Source: Buddleja alternifolia (Eukaryota > Streptophyta > Magnoliopsida > Lamiales > Scrophulariaceae). From it: a DNA stretch of 64,000 bases. Under the pieces are notes generated by a model. It was not told where the DNA came from, made no database searches, and saw only the letters and a list, made by a program, of their open reading frames with translations. The translations under genes and the position numbers were made by a program. The stretch spans positions 36,066,814 through 36,130,813 of the forward strand of contig CM033392.1 of the NCBI GenBank assembly GCA_019426215.1, read 5' to 3'. Shown here piece by piece: positions 9,245-21,099 of this stretch (within the stretch, counting starts at the first letter, position 1; every line of letters starts with the position of its first letter).

Positions 9245-12157
9245 TACCCGAAAGCAGTGTCCCGTTGGATGATTTGGGTGGTACATCATATCCATCACAA
9301 GATTTCAACATGAATGATTATCAGCATGATCGTTTGGAGGAGATGACAAATGTGATTGAGGAGGATTTGCGAAATTGTCCTAAAATGTTTGACAATTTGA
9401 CAAGTGATTCAAAGACACCACTGTATAGTGGTAGTAAATTCACAAGATTGAAAGCAGTTCCTAACCTATACAAGTTACAAGCCAACAATGGGTGGAGTGA
9501 TAAGAGTTTCACAGACTTGCTTAGTTTATTAAAAAGCGTGCTACCTAAGGATAATGTGTTACCTAATCATACTTATGAGGCTAAACGGATGTTAACCTCA
9601 ATTGGCATGGGATATGAGAGGATACATGCCTGTCTCAATGATTGCGTATTATTTAGAATTAACTATGCATCATTGAAGGCCTGTCCAAAATGTGGCGCCT
9701 GTCAAAACCATGTGGTATTTGCCTATAATACCACGATTTAAGGGTTAGCCAAGGACTTGACATGGCATGCTGATAGAAGGCTTGAAGAAAGAATTGAAGA
9801 TGACAAGATTCGACATCCCACAGATTCTCCTCAATGGAAAAAGATTGATGATGATTTCCTTGAATTTGGTGAAGAATCAAGAAACCTGCGCCTTGTATTG
9901 GCTACAGATGGCATGAACCCTCATGGCTTGCAAAGTATCTCACATAGTACATGGCCAGTGATTTTGATGATCTACAACCTTCCCCCATCGCGATGCATGA
10001 AGCGAGAGCATATAATGATGCCTATACTCATTTCTGGGCCGAAACAACCTGGAAATGATATAGATGTCTACTTGGCTCCTTTAATTGAGGATTTGAAGGT
10101 GTTGTGGGACACTGGTGTTCAAGTATATGACGGGTTCAGAGAAGAAAATTTTAATCTCAGAGTCATGTTATTTGGAACAATCAATGATTTTTCGGCAAGA
10201 GCAAACCTCGAGGGATATGGTGTACATGGTCAATGTGGATGCCCCATATATGTCAGAGTACAAATCAATATCGATTGACACACTCTCAGAAATATGCATT
10301 CCAAGGGCATCGGAGATGGCTAAATCGGAACCATCGATATCGTCGGTGGAAGAAAGTTTTCAATGGGAATATAGAAGAAGGTCGAGCTCCTAAGTGCTTA
10401 ACTGGTGAAGAAGTGTATGAGAATGTAAAAGACTTGGAGGTTAAATTTGGAAAGATTTTTGCAGGTGGCCTTGCAAAAATTGAGTGGAAAAAAAGTTAAT
10501 TTTCTTTGAGTTGCCGTACTGGACGTCTTTACATGTTAGACATTTTCTCGATATAATGCATATTGGGAAAAATGTATTTGATAGTGTCATTAGTATACTT
10601 CTAAATGTGCCCGGAAAGACAAAAGATGGCGTAAAGCCACAGTTTGCATTATGTGAGTTTCTTAATGGAGTGAAAGTTCCAGAAGGGTATTCTTCAAACA
10701 TTAGCAGTCTTGTATCAATGAAGGATTTGAATCTAAAGCACTTGAAGACTCACGATTGTCATGTAATCATGGATCATTTGCTACCAATTGCTATACGGGC
10801 CATTTTGCCAAAAAAGGTGAGAGACACGATAACTAGATTGTGTTTCTTCTTCAAAGCAATGTGGAGCAAGGTGTTTGATCCTGAGCAATTTCCTGCACTT
10901 CAGAAACAAATTGTCATCACTTTGTGTGAGCTTGAAATGTATTTTCCACCTGCTTTTTTTGATATAATGACTCATCTACCCGTTCACTTGGTTAGAGAGA
11001 CTCAAGTATGTGGACCGGCTTTTATGAGATCTATGTATCCGGCTGAGCGTTATATGAAGGTATTGAAAGGCTACGTGAAAAATCGTAGTCGACCGGAAGG
11101 TTGCATTGTTGAACGGTACATAGTTGATGAAGCCAATACATTTTGCACAGAGTATCTGGCAGATTCTAATGTTGCAGAGCTTCCAAAGTCTCATGTTGTG
11201 GGAAGGGGAATAGAAGGAGTCGGATTAATGGGAAATAAATTAGTTAGTGTTAATATTACACAAAGGGATCAGGCACACCTATATGTGCTCCACAACACCG
11301 ATGAGGTTGACCCATATGTTGAAGAGCATAAGAACCAACTCAGGAGATTCAATCTTATTAAAAATGAGAGTTGGATTTCAAGAGAGCATAATAAGAGTTT
11401 CATCGATTGGGTCCGAAAGCATTTTGAAGAGAAACAGAAAGAGAATCCACAACTTTCAGTTTCAGATAAATTGACACGACTGTCGATGGGTCCGGACAGA
11501 CTAGTATTTTGTTATTCAGGTTATCGTATAAATGGTCGCACATTCTATACGAAAGACCAAGATGAGAGAAGTACAATGCAGAATAGTGGTGTGAGTCTTG
11601 TAGCTCAAGCAATGCATATCTCAAGTGTGAAAGATAATAATCCTATCTATGCCGATTTATCATATTACGAGGTGATTGAACGTATATGGGAGCTTGATTA
11701 TAGATGGTTTAGAGTGCCTGTATTTGGGTGTAAGTGGGTTGACAATAAACATGGTGTCGATAATAGTGAAATAGGTTTCACTCGAGTAGACCTTGAAAGG
11801 GTGGGATACAAAGATGAACCTTTCATTTTAGCGTCATAAGCTAAGCAAGTGTTTTTTGTTACCGATCCTATTGATAAGAGGTGGTCTATTGTTTTATCGG
11901 CAAACAAAAATACTTGTATTGATGATGATTATGGAGAAAGTGAAGATGATGGAGAAAATCCTATCTCATTAGGTGATCACAATCAATTGATAGTGATGAT
12001 GACTTGGATATAAGTGATGATGAATTGTATATGCGACAAGATCACCAAGAGGGGATATAGATTAATTTGTCAGTTCATCGCCGTACTAAAAAAAATGGTT
12101 GTACCGATGGGAAGCAAAAGACTGCTAAGCTAACGACAAAAAAAAAAAAAATGAAAG
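9245..12157 (+). pseudogene. CACTA-1 TNP2-like transposase pseudogene
   Basis: Similarity to plant CACTA transposases starts at about 9245 (DRLEEMTNVIEEDLRNCP) and is collinear with the CACTA-2 copy. The Transposase_21 region spans 9300-10600, a DUF4218-type region lies at about 10650-11160 (MKDLNLKHLKTHDCHV, YPAERYMKVLKGYVKNRSRPEG), and a DUF4216-type region lies at about 11530-11900. Lesions: the first 80 or so residues are lost to the minisatellite; a deletion with frameshift at about 9700-9745; a frameshift near 10255; about 37 codons deleted near 10640; and a TAA at 11837-11839 where CACTA-2 has CAA. It cannot encode a functional transposase. Confidence 0.9.
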
Positions 12158-12390
12158 GTATTGGCTACAGATGTCATAATTGTATGATAGACTTATTTTT
12201 TTATCAATATTTATACTTAGTTGCTAGAAAATTTATATTCTTGAGATTTGCCTATTTTTGTGGAAAATTTAAGGGAAATAGGGGGTTGATTGAGGTTAAT
12301 TTGGTTTAGCTGGTGGTTAATTGTGTTTAATTGGGGATTACATTTTATTTATTTTGTGGTTTAGGATAATTACGTTCTAGATTAATGGAT

Positions 12391-12550
12391 ATGAACCTAA
12401 CTTCTGTATTTATTACTTCTATTTTAAAATTATTATTGCCAACTAAATCTGTCAAATCTATATGAATCTAACTTCTGTATTTATTACTTCTATTTGAAAA
12501 TTATTATTGCCAAATGAATCTGCCAAATTTATATGAATCTAACTTCTGTA
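12391..12550 (+). repeat. 71-bp tandem repeat between the two CACTA-1 genes
   Basis: Two full copies (12391-12461 and 12462-12532) and a partial third of a 71-bp unit beginning ATGAATCTAACTTCTGTA precede the start of the second gene. CACTA-2 has only one short version of the motif (21069-21085), so this is a local duplication in CACTA-1. Confidence 0.8.
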
Positions 12551-15500
12551 TTTTTTCTTTTGTAGGTCGATGGCTTCAAATCCTGATGGTAGTTTTTCCG
12601 AGGATGATGTATATGGATCAGATAGCGTTCATGAGGCGGAGATACGGAGAGGTGTCACGGCTATGAAAAAAGGTATCAACGCCAGAAGTAAAGGCATAAG
12701 GCTACCTGTCAGCTGGAATGACAGAGGTCAGCCAGTTAACCCAAACAAATCAATATTTGTTGGTTATATAGGTGTGCAGGCTCGGCAGAAGGTGTCGATT
12801 ACCATGAGTGATTGGCGAAAAGTCCTGTCACTAATAAAAAAAACGTTTGGGATGAGATAAAGGTAATTTAGATATTATCATATTTGTAAGTGTTAATGTA
12901 TTATCATATTCTCTAAATTATAACTTTATATATACTTTGTTGTTTGTTTTTTGTAGTTGGCATTTGATATTGACGAAAGTCGACGAAAGTACGTACTAGC
13001 AGAAGTTGGGAGGCTAGCACGTAACTTCAGGATCTACATAAGTAGAAAGTATGTGTGAGATGATGATGTAAACATTAATGTCAACCCACCCCACAATATG
13101 AGATTTCCCAAGCCGATTGGACGGCATTTTTAGATGTTCGCTTAGGTGAACCTTGCTAGGTAGCTACTCATTTTAATTTACGGTTTCATTTGTTGGTTAT
13201 TGCATTTATATTTAGCTAATAATTTGATAATGTAATAAACAGAAAATAAGTAGGGACAATCAGGAAAGAGCAAAGGACCCTGAATATCCTTACCAGAAAG
13301 CGAGTTTTGGACATGCTCTTGTGGAGCAAATGGAGGTATGTAGTTCATTTAGCAGTGAATCCTTGCAATTTTTTTAATAAAAATTCTATGTTAATGCATA
13401 TATATATTTTTTAATGAAAATATAGATAAATAAAAGAAGGGATGCGGGATCCGATTGCACAGAGGTGACACGAGCACTCGTGTGGAGGATTGCGCTTTCC
13501 GATAAAACAAATCAAATTGATAACAACAATGTTAGAAGAGTGGTGAATGAAATGGCGAGTTATTGGCAATTTTAGCTCTATAAAGTGTTGTATGTTTGTT
13601 TTGAAATATTATTGAAAGCACAAGGTTCACTATTTTTTTATTTTTTTTTAAATATATTATTACAGGAGAGCATTTCACAAGAGAGTACTAGTCATAGTGG
13701 AAATGAGACGAGTCGAGATGACCTATTGGCTAAAGCTCTTAAAAAGAAAGAACATTCGGGTCGCGTTAGGGGTGTTGGCTCTGAGGTCTCACAAAGAGTC
13801 TATTTTAAGGATCCAAAGCCTGCTACAGAAATGGAGATGGAAAACTTGAGAAACATGGTGAAAAACCTCTCCGAAACTATGGTTGCCATGCAACAACGAA
13901 TTGATGTTTTGGAAGCCCCTAACTCGCGTCAGCCACATGAAGATGACGTGATTTCTTTGAAAGATAGCAGCCCAGAACCATGTTATAAGATGCTTCCTGA
14001 GGTAAAAATTTGAACTTGTTTATTAATTGACTCTCTATTTCTGTAAATCATACAAAACTTTCTAATATAATGTTGTATATATATGTGTGTGTGTGTGTGT
14101 AGGGTATCACTCCATGTCAATTAGCACTTTCATCACCATCATATCGTGTGGTGGCTAAAGGACAGCTATACAATCGACTGGTGACTGATAGAACAGTTCA
14201 CAACTGTCCATTAGCCACCAACAATGTGAAAGTGCGCATTGACACTGCAGTTGAGGCGAATAGACTCCTACCCGTCCCTCTCAATGATGAAATGTTCACC
14301 ATTTCTAATGGTCTGGGTACCTTTGTTGCTTGGCCAACGAGTCTTGTCATTGTCACTGATGCACCGGTATGTAATTAATAGCTAGTCATTAATAAATTAT
14401 AACAATTTGTTTGAGGTTACTAAATATACTTTGGTGTGTAAGATTCATTTTTTATTTTCTTGCTTAAACAATCTCTTGGACCATCCAAATTATTATTTGG
14501 AAACCGTAAGTCAGGGAGGTCGAAGCGGTCAGCTGTCAAAGGAAAATCTCCAGTGGCCGAGCCTGCATATGAAGTAGACATATGTGCAGACCTTCAACTA
14601 GATGGACTCCCTAATGACCTTGTATTTCTGGGAAAGTACACGAAAATGATGAAAATTGGTGCCCATATCAATATATACATGGACGAATCCATTATGAATT
14701 TGTCATTCCCAGAGTTCATTGGAAAGAAGGAGATCTGTCACCTTCTGCGTAGAAAAGAGATGGGAGCCTCTACATTACAGCGTACATAATGTATGGTTTT
14801 TAATTATTTTATTACATCTAAACTACGATTATTTTCATTACTCGAAATTCATTTTTTATGCTCAATTTAGGTGTTTGTGGTTTAACTATGTGATCCCCGA
14901 AGGGAAAATTGCAAGTTTCGGGTTCCTTAGCCCACATTCCATATCTGCTCAAACAAGCCCGGAAATTCAACAAGTGCAGTACATAGCAGGTGCTATGATA
15001 CATAGTGCACAACCGAATAAGTTATTTCTTGCACCTTACAACACCGGGTGAGCTACTGAAGACTCGACTTTAATTTGTAAAACTAGCTACGCAAAACAAA
15101 TTTTTAACTTATCTATTGAATGCTTTGTAGGGGTCATTGGTTGTTGCTTGCAATTGATCCATTTCAAGAGATTGTTTACTATCTGGATTCTGTGCATGGT
15201 GAGCCGCAATACCGAGATGATATGATGCTAAAAATCAATCAGTAAGTTTTTCATTCAATCAATGTATCCATTATATTAAATATTTTTTTGAATTGTATTT
15301 ATTTCACATAATTGCTTGTTTTTAACATATTTCCTTGTTTTTTATATTTTTTTATTGAGGTGTGCACATATTTCGTGCAAATTGCAACAACCAATCTAGG
15401 AAATCCAAGAACTCGGTCTGTCAATGGTTTACCATAAAGGTTAGCGTTTTCTAGTTTCATTAGATTATGTATTCGTATAGAAGTTAGTGTTGTAATACAA

Positions 15501-15718
15501 CGTAACTTTGATTGCTTTTGTAGTGCCCCTGGCAGACCAACGAGGTAGATTGTGGCTATTTCGTTATGAGATTCATGAAAGAGATTATTAGCCACAGACA
15601 ATCTATAATCCCAACAGCGGTACGATACATAATCCAAATATATACTTGATTCTATTCCTTTTGAAATTATTAAACCTTTGGTAGGTAATTGAAACGTCAT
15701 TTCACACTAGTACAGAAA

Positions 15719-16100
15719 AGACCTGTTACAGCGCACATTTTACAGCGGTTTTTGGAAAACCGCTGAATGGAGAGACTTATTACAGCGGTTTATAAGTGAA
15801 CCGTTATAATGGATATTAACCGGGTACCTATTACAGCGGTTTTTTATCGAACCGCTGTAATAGTTCGAACCTATTATAGCGGTTCGATAAAAAACCGCTA
15901 TTATAGCGCGAACAGAAAAAAAAAAAAAATTTATAGCGGTTCGGGAATGAACCGCTATAACCGGTTTATGCCAATTATAGCGGTTCAGTACCGAACCGCT
16001 ATAACTGGTAAACCGGTTTATGCCAGTTATAGCGGTTCGGTACTGAACCGCTATAATTGGTAAACCGGTTATAGTGGTTCGTTCCCGAACCGCTATAAAA
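15719..16100. repeat. CACTA-2 left subterminal repeat array
   Basis: Repeated palindromes of the type TTA(C/T)AGCGGTTCGGTA.CGAACCGCTATAA. The core is TACAGCGGTT or TATAGCGGTT, whereas CACTA-1 mostly has GACAGCGGTT. Probable transposase-binding sites by family analogy. Confidence 0.85.
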
Positions 16101-16129
16101 CGTAATTAAAAAAAAATAAAAATTTCCCT

Positions 16130-16550
16130 CCCTTTTTTCCCCCCAAAAACCGAGCTCTCCCCCTCATTTCTCTCTACTATCTCTCACTCTCTACTCTACT
16201 CTCTCTCTCTACTCTACTATCTCTCTCACTCTCTACTCTACTCTCTCTCTCTACTCTACTATCTCTCTCACTCTCCACCACCGCCCCCGCCATCGTCTCC
16301 ACCACCACCACAATCCGCCGCCGCCGCCGCCGCCGCCGCCGCCCCATTTGATTTTTCTCTATCTCTCTACTCGATCTCTCTCCCTATACTCTACTCTCTC
16401 TCTCTATACTCTCTCTCTCTCACTCTCAAGCTAACCTAAACCGCCCCCGTCCCGTCGCCACCACCTCCACCACCACCCGAAACCGCCGCCGCCCAAGCAG
16501 CCTCCGCCGCCGCCGTGACCCACCACTCTCCTCCTCTCTCTCTTTATAGG
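16130..16550 (+). promoter_or_regulatory. CT-rich and CCG-rich leader of CACTA-2
   Basis: A run of CTCTCTACTCTACT-type repeats (16160-16275), then CCG trinucleotides (16310-16345), a second CT tract (16360-16430) and more CCG/CCACC sequence (16440-16520). It occupies the same place as the leader of CACTA-1 and is presumably the transcribed leader of the transposase gene. Confidence 0.5.
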
Positions 16551-16793
16551 TATATATATATATATATGTTTATATATGTTATGTTATATATATATATATA
16601 TCATGTATATATTAAATTTAGGTTATGTGTTAATTTCTTGTTTGTTATATATTAATGTTATGTTAATTCGGATTTTGTGATGTATATAATGTAGGTTATA
16701 TGTTAATTTGTTAATTATTGTTATATATATATCATGTTATGTTAATTGGGGTTTTATAAATTATATAGTGGATTTTTGTTATTATGTTGTAGT

Positions 16794-17372
16794 TGATTTT
16801 TTACTAACTTTGAATGCAAATCTGATTTGTTCTAGGCATCTCATGAGTATGTTCGATATATGTATGTATATCCCTATGTGTCTAGTTTCATATGAATAAA
16901 ACGGTTCATGAATCGGAGCTTTCCACAATGAGTTATGAATTTTCTCGTGAAGACGCGCACAGCTGTTTTGAAAATTGACAGATTTTTCTCTAACTTTGAA
17001 TACAAATATGCTTTTTTCTAGACATCTACTGAGTATGTGAGATATATGTGTGGATAGCCCTATGTGTCTAGTTTCATAGGAAGAAAACGGTTCATGAATC
17101 CGAGCTTTCTACAATTATTTATGAATTTTCTCGTGAAGACGCGCACAGCTTTCTGCACAACCGAGAAGCTCCAAAAACTTTATATCGTGATGCTTTAATT
17201 TATTTGTAGTTTTATGTGCTTTTGGATCCAATTGGTGATCAATATTTATAATATAATGCTTTATTTGTAGTTTTTTATGTGATCTATGTGATCCAACTGG
17301 TGATCAATATTTGTAGTTGTTCCCCTGGAAATATGATGTTTTATGTGATCCAACTGGTGATCAATATTTTTG
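16794..17372 (+). repeat. 182-bp direct duplication and a shorter triplicated motif upstream of the transposase
   Basis: Two diverged copies of a unit of about 182 bp occur at 16794-16975 and 16976-17157; both contain TTCTCGTGAAGACGCGCACA. They are followed by three copies of a motif containing CCAA(C/T)TGGTGATCAATATTT at about 17216-17258, 17275-17325 and 17339-17372. All lie between the CCG-rich leader and the start codon, probably in a 5' intron or leader. Confidence 0.8.
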
Positions 17373-17668
17373 TATCGTTTTGTGTTCGTTGTGGGTGAAA
17401 GATTAGAGTGTTGGGTTTGTTGTGGTTGAAATTGGTAGTATTTTTTGCGTCGTTTCCCTGTTGAGATTTTAGCGGATCGTAAGATTCGACTTCTGTTGGT
17501 TACAACCCACTGAGAAGATTAAGTCGAGAACTTGGTAGAAATATTTGCGTCGTTACTCTGCCGATTTTTTTATAGAATAATGCGAAATAAATTAAAAATA
17601 AATTTATTTAATTAATTTAACTATCAACTGATGTTAAAATTATTTAATTTAATTAATTGAGAATTTGG

Positions 17669-20600
17669 ATGGATCGAAGTTGGATTGTAGCGGATCGTAT
17701 GTCGGAGCAATATGGGAAAGGGGTGAAAGAATTCATCGACTTTGCGGTTGAGCATGCATCGGATTCGACTAGGATTAGTTGTCCATATTTACGTTGTTGT
17801 TTTGGAAAGAGAATTAGTCCATGTGACTTGGAAGATCATTTGGTGTGTAATGGAATTGATAAAAGCTACACACGATGGACAAGACACGGTGAAAGCAGTG
17901 CCATCTCAGCTGATTTGGGTGATACATCATATCGATCAGTAGATTTTGACATGGATGATTATGAGCCTGATCGTTTGGAGGAGATGACCAATGTGATCGA
18001 GGAGGATTTGCGAAATTGTCCCAAGATGTTCGACAATTTGACAAGTGATTCAAAGACACCCCTGTATAGTGGTAGTAATTTCACAAGATTGAAAGCAGTC
18101 CTAAACCTCTACAAGTTAAAAGCTAACAATGGGTGGAGTGATAAGAGTTTCACAGACTTACTTGGTCTATTAAAAAGTATGTTACCCGATGATAATGTGT
18201 TACCTAATCGTACTTATGAGGCTAAGAAGATGTTAACTGCAATTGGCATGGGATATGAGAGGATACATGCTTGTTTCAATGATTGCATCTTGTTTAGAAA
18301 GGACTATGCATCATTGACGGTGTGTCCCAAATGTGGCACCTCACGGTACAAGAAGAATGGATCTGCTCCTGTCAAAACAGCATGGTATTTGCCCATAATA
18401 CCTAGATTTAGACGCATGTACAGTAGTGAAGCGTTGGTCAAGGACTTGACATGGTATGCTGATAGAAGGCTTGAACAAGGGATTGAAGATAACAAGATTA
18501 GACATCCTTCAGATTCTCCTCAATGGAAAAAGATCGATAATGATTTCCCTGAATTTAGGGAAGAACCAAGAAATTTACGCCTTGTATTGGCTACAGATGG
18601 AATGAACCCACATGGCTTGGAAAGTAGCTCACATAGTACATGGCCGGTGATTTTGATGATCTACAACCTACCCCCTTCGCGATGCATGAAGCGAGAGCAT
18701 ATTATGATGCCTATACTAATTTCCGGGCCGAAACAACCTGGAAATGATATAGATGTTTACTTGGCCCCTTTAATTGAGGATTTGAAAGAGTTGTGGGAGA
18801 CCGGTATTAAAGTGTATGATGGGTTTAGAAAAGAGAGCTTCAATCTCAGAGTTATGTTGTTTGGTACAATCAATGATTTTCCAGCAAGAGCTAATCTCAA
18901 AGGATATGGTGTACATGGGCAATGTGCATGCCCCATATGTGTCAAGAGTACAGATCAATATAGACTCCCACACTCTCAGAAATATGCATTCCAAGGGCAT
19001 CGAAGATGGTTGAATCGAGAACATCGATATCGTCGGTGGAAGAAAGCTTTCAATGGGAGCATAGAAGAATGTCGAGCTCCTAAGTGTTTGACCGGTGAAG
19101 AGGTGTTTGAGAATGTAAAAGACTTGGATATCAAGTTCGGAAAGACTTTTGCAGGCGGCCTTGCAAAAACTGGGTGGAAAAAAAGGTCAATTTTTTTTGA
19201 TTTGTCGTATTGGAAATCTTTACATGTTAGACATTTTCTTGATATAATGCATATTGAGAAAAATGTATTTGATAGTGTCACTGGTACTCTTCTAAATGTG
19301 CCCGGCAAGACAAAAGATGGAGTAAAGGCAAGGTTGGACTTAGTTGAAATGAAGATAAGAGGTAAATTGGCACCAACAATGAAGGGAAAACGTACTTATT
19401 TACCTCCAGCAGCTCACACGCTATCTAGAAAAGAAAAATTGCATTATGTGAGTTTCTTTGTGGAGTGAAAGTTCCCGAAGGGTATTCTTCGAACATTAGC
19501 AGTCTTGTATCAATGAAGGACTTGAAGCTAAAGCATATGAAGACTCATGATTGTCATGTAATCATGGATCATTTGCTACCAATTGCTTTACGGGCCATTC
19601 TGCCAAAAAAGGTGAGAGAAACGATAACTAGATTGTGTTTCTTCTTCAAAGCAATGTGGAGCAAGGTGTTTGATCCTGAACAATTGCCTGCACTTCAGAA
19701 ACAACTTGTCCTCACTTTGTGTGAGCTTGAGATGTATTTCCCACCCGCGTTTTTTGATATAATGACTCACCTACCTATTCACTTGGTTAGAGAGACACAA
19801 CTTTGTGGACCAGCTTTTATGAGATCTATGTATCCGGCTGAGCGTTATATGAAGGTATTGAAAGGCTATGTGAAAAATCGTAGCCGGCCGGAAGGTTGCA
19901 TTGTTGAGCGGTACATAGTTGATGAAGCTATTACATTTTGCACAGAATATCTGAATGATTCTAACGTTGCAGAGCTTCAAAAGTCTCCTGTTGTGGGGGG
20001 GGGGGGGAACAGAAGGAGAAAGCGTAATTGGAAAGCAATTAGTGAGTGTTCCTAGCACACAAAAGGATCAGGCACACCTATATGTGCTCCACAACACCGA
20101 TGAGGTTGAGCCATATGTTGAAGAGCACAAGGACCAACTTAGGAGAATAAATTCAAGTAAAAATGAAAGTTGGATTTCAAGAGAACATAACAAGAGTTTT
20201 ATCGATTGGTTCCGAAAGTGTATTCAAGAGAAACAAAATGAGAATTCACTTTCAGTTTCAGATAAATTGGCACGGTTGTCGGTGGGCCCGGGCAGATTCG
20301 TATTTTGTCATTCGGGTTATCGTATAAATGGTGTCACATTTTATACAAAAGACCAAGATGAACGGAGTACAATGCAGAATAGTGGGGTGAGTCTTGTAGC
20401 TGAAGCAATGCATATCTCAAGTGCGAAAGATAATAGCCCTATCTATGCCACTTTACCATATTATAGGGTGATTGAACGTATATGGGAGCTGGATTACAGT
20501 TGGTTTCGGGTGCCTGTATTTGGGTGTAGGTGGGTTGACCATAAAAATGGTGTCGATGATAGTGAAATAGGTTTTACTCGAGTAGACCTTGAAAAGGTGG

Positions 20601-20947
20601 GATACAAAGATGAACCTTTCATTTTGGCATCTCAAGCTAAACAAGTGTTTTTTGTCACCGATCCTGTCGATAAGAGGTGGTCCATTGTTTTATCGGCAAA
20701 CAAAAATACTTGTATTGAGGATGATGGCCCATATAATGAAGATGATGGAGGAAATCCTATCTTAGGTGGTTCACAATCCACAAATAGTGACGGTGACTTG
20801 GATATCAGTGATGATGAATTGTATATGCGAGAAGATCACCAAGAAGGGATATGGATTAATCCTTCTGTTCGTCGGCGTACTAAACAAAATGGTCGTACTG
20901 AGGGATCACAAAAGATTAGTAAACCAGCGACAAAAAGAAAACGATGA
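17669..20947 (+). pseudogene. CACTA-2 TNP2-like transposase, nearly intact
   Basis: The ATG at 17669 gives MDRSWI, the usual start of the plant transposase-associated domain (about residues 1-75, with CPYLRCC and DHLVCNGI). The Transposase_21 core follows (about residues 130-560; FNLRVMLFGTINDFPARANL, RHFLDIMHIEKNVFD), then a DUF4218-type region (19460-19960) and a DUF4216-type region (20300-20680), and an acidic then basic tail ending TGA at 20945-20947. Two small lesions break the frame: one base is missing at about 19440 relative to CACTA-1, and a 13-G run at 19995-20007 is one base too long for the frame. Otherwise it is collinear over about 1,090 codons. Transposase would cut the CACTA ends and insert them with 3-bp duplications. 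Confidence 0.9.
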
Positions 20948-21099
20948 AAGGTATTTGAACTTATTTGATAATTATATGAGTAACTTATTTGAACTCTTTT
21001 GTTAAGTATGCAGTTAAAGTGTAAATTATATTGAACCAGCTTGTAATATTATATTAGTGAATGAGTTACACTAACTTCTGTATTTTTTTGCTTTTGTAG

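Noticed and set aside
8633..9298. 221-residue minus-strand open frame rich in Tyr/His/Thr, and plus-strand Tyr/Val/Cys frames in the same place
   Set aside because: They run through a simple TA/GT minisatellite that lacks stop codons in both directions. Only the part after about 9245 on the plus strand is real transposase sequence.
19995..20007. Programmed frameshift in the CACTA-2 transposase
   Set aside because: CACTA-1 has no homopolymer at the aligned position, and a second, unrelated one-base lesion exists near 19440, so decay or sequencing error is more likely.
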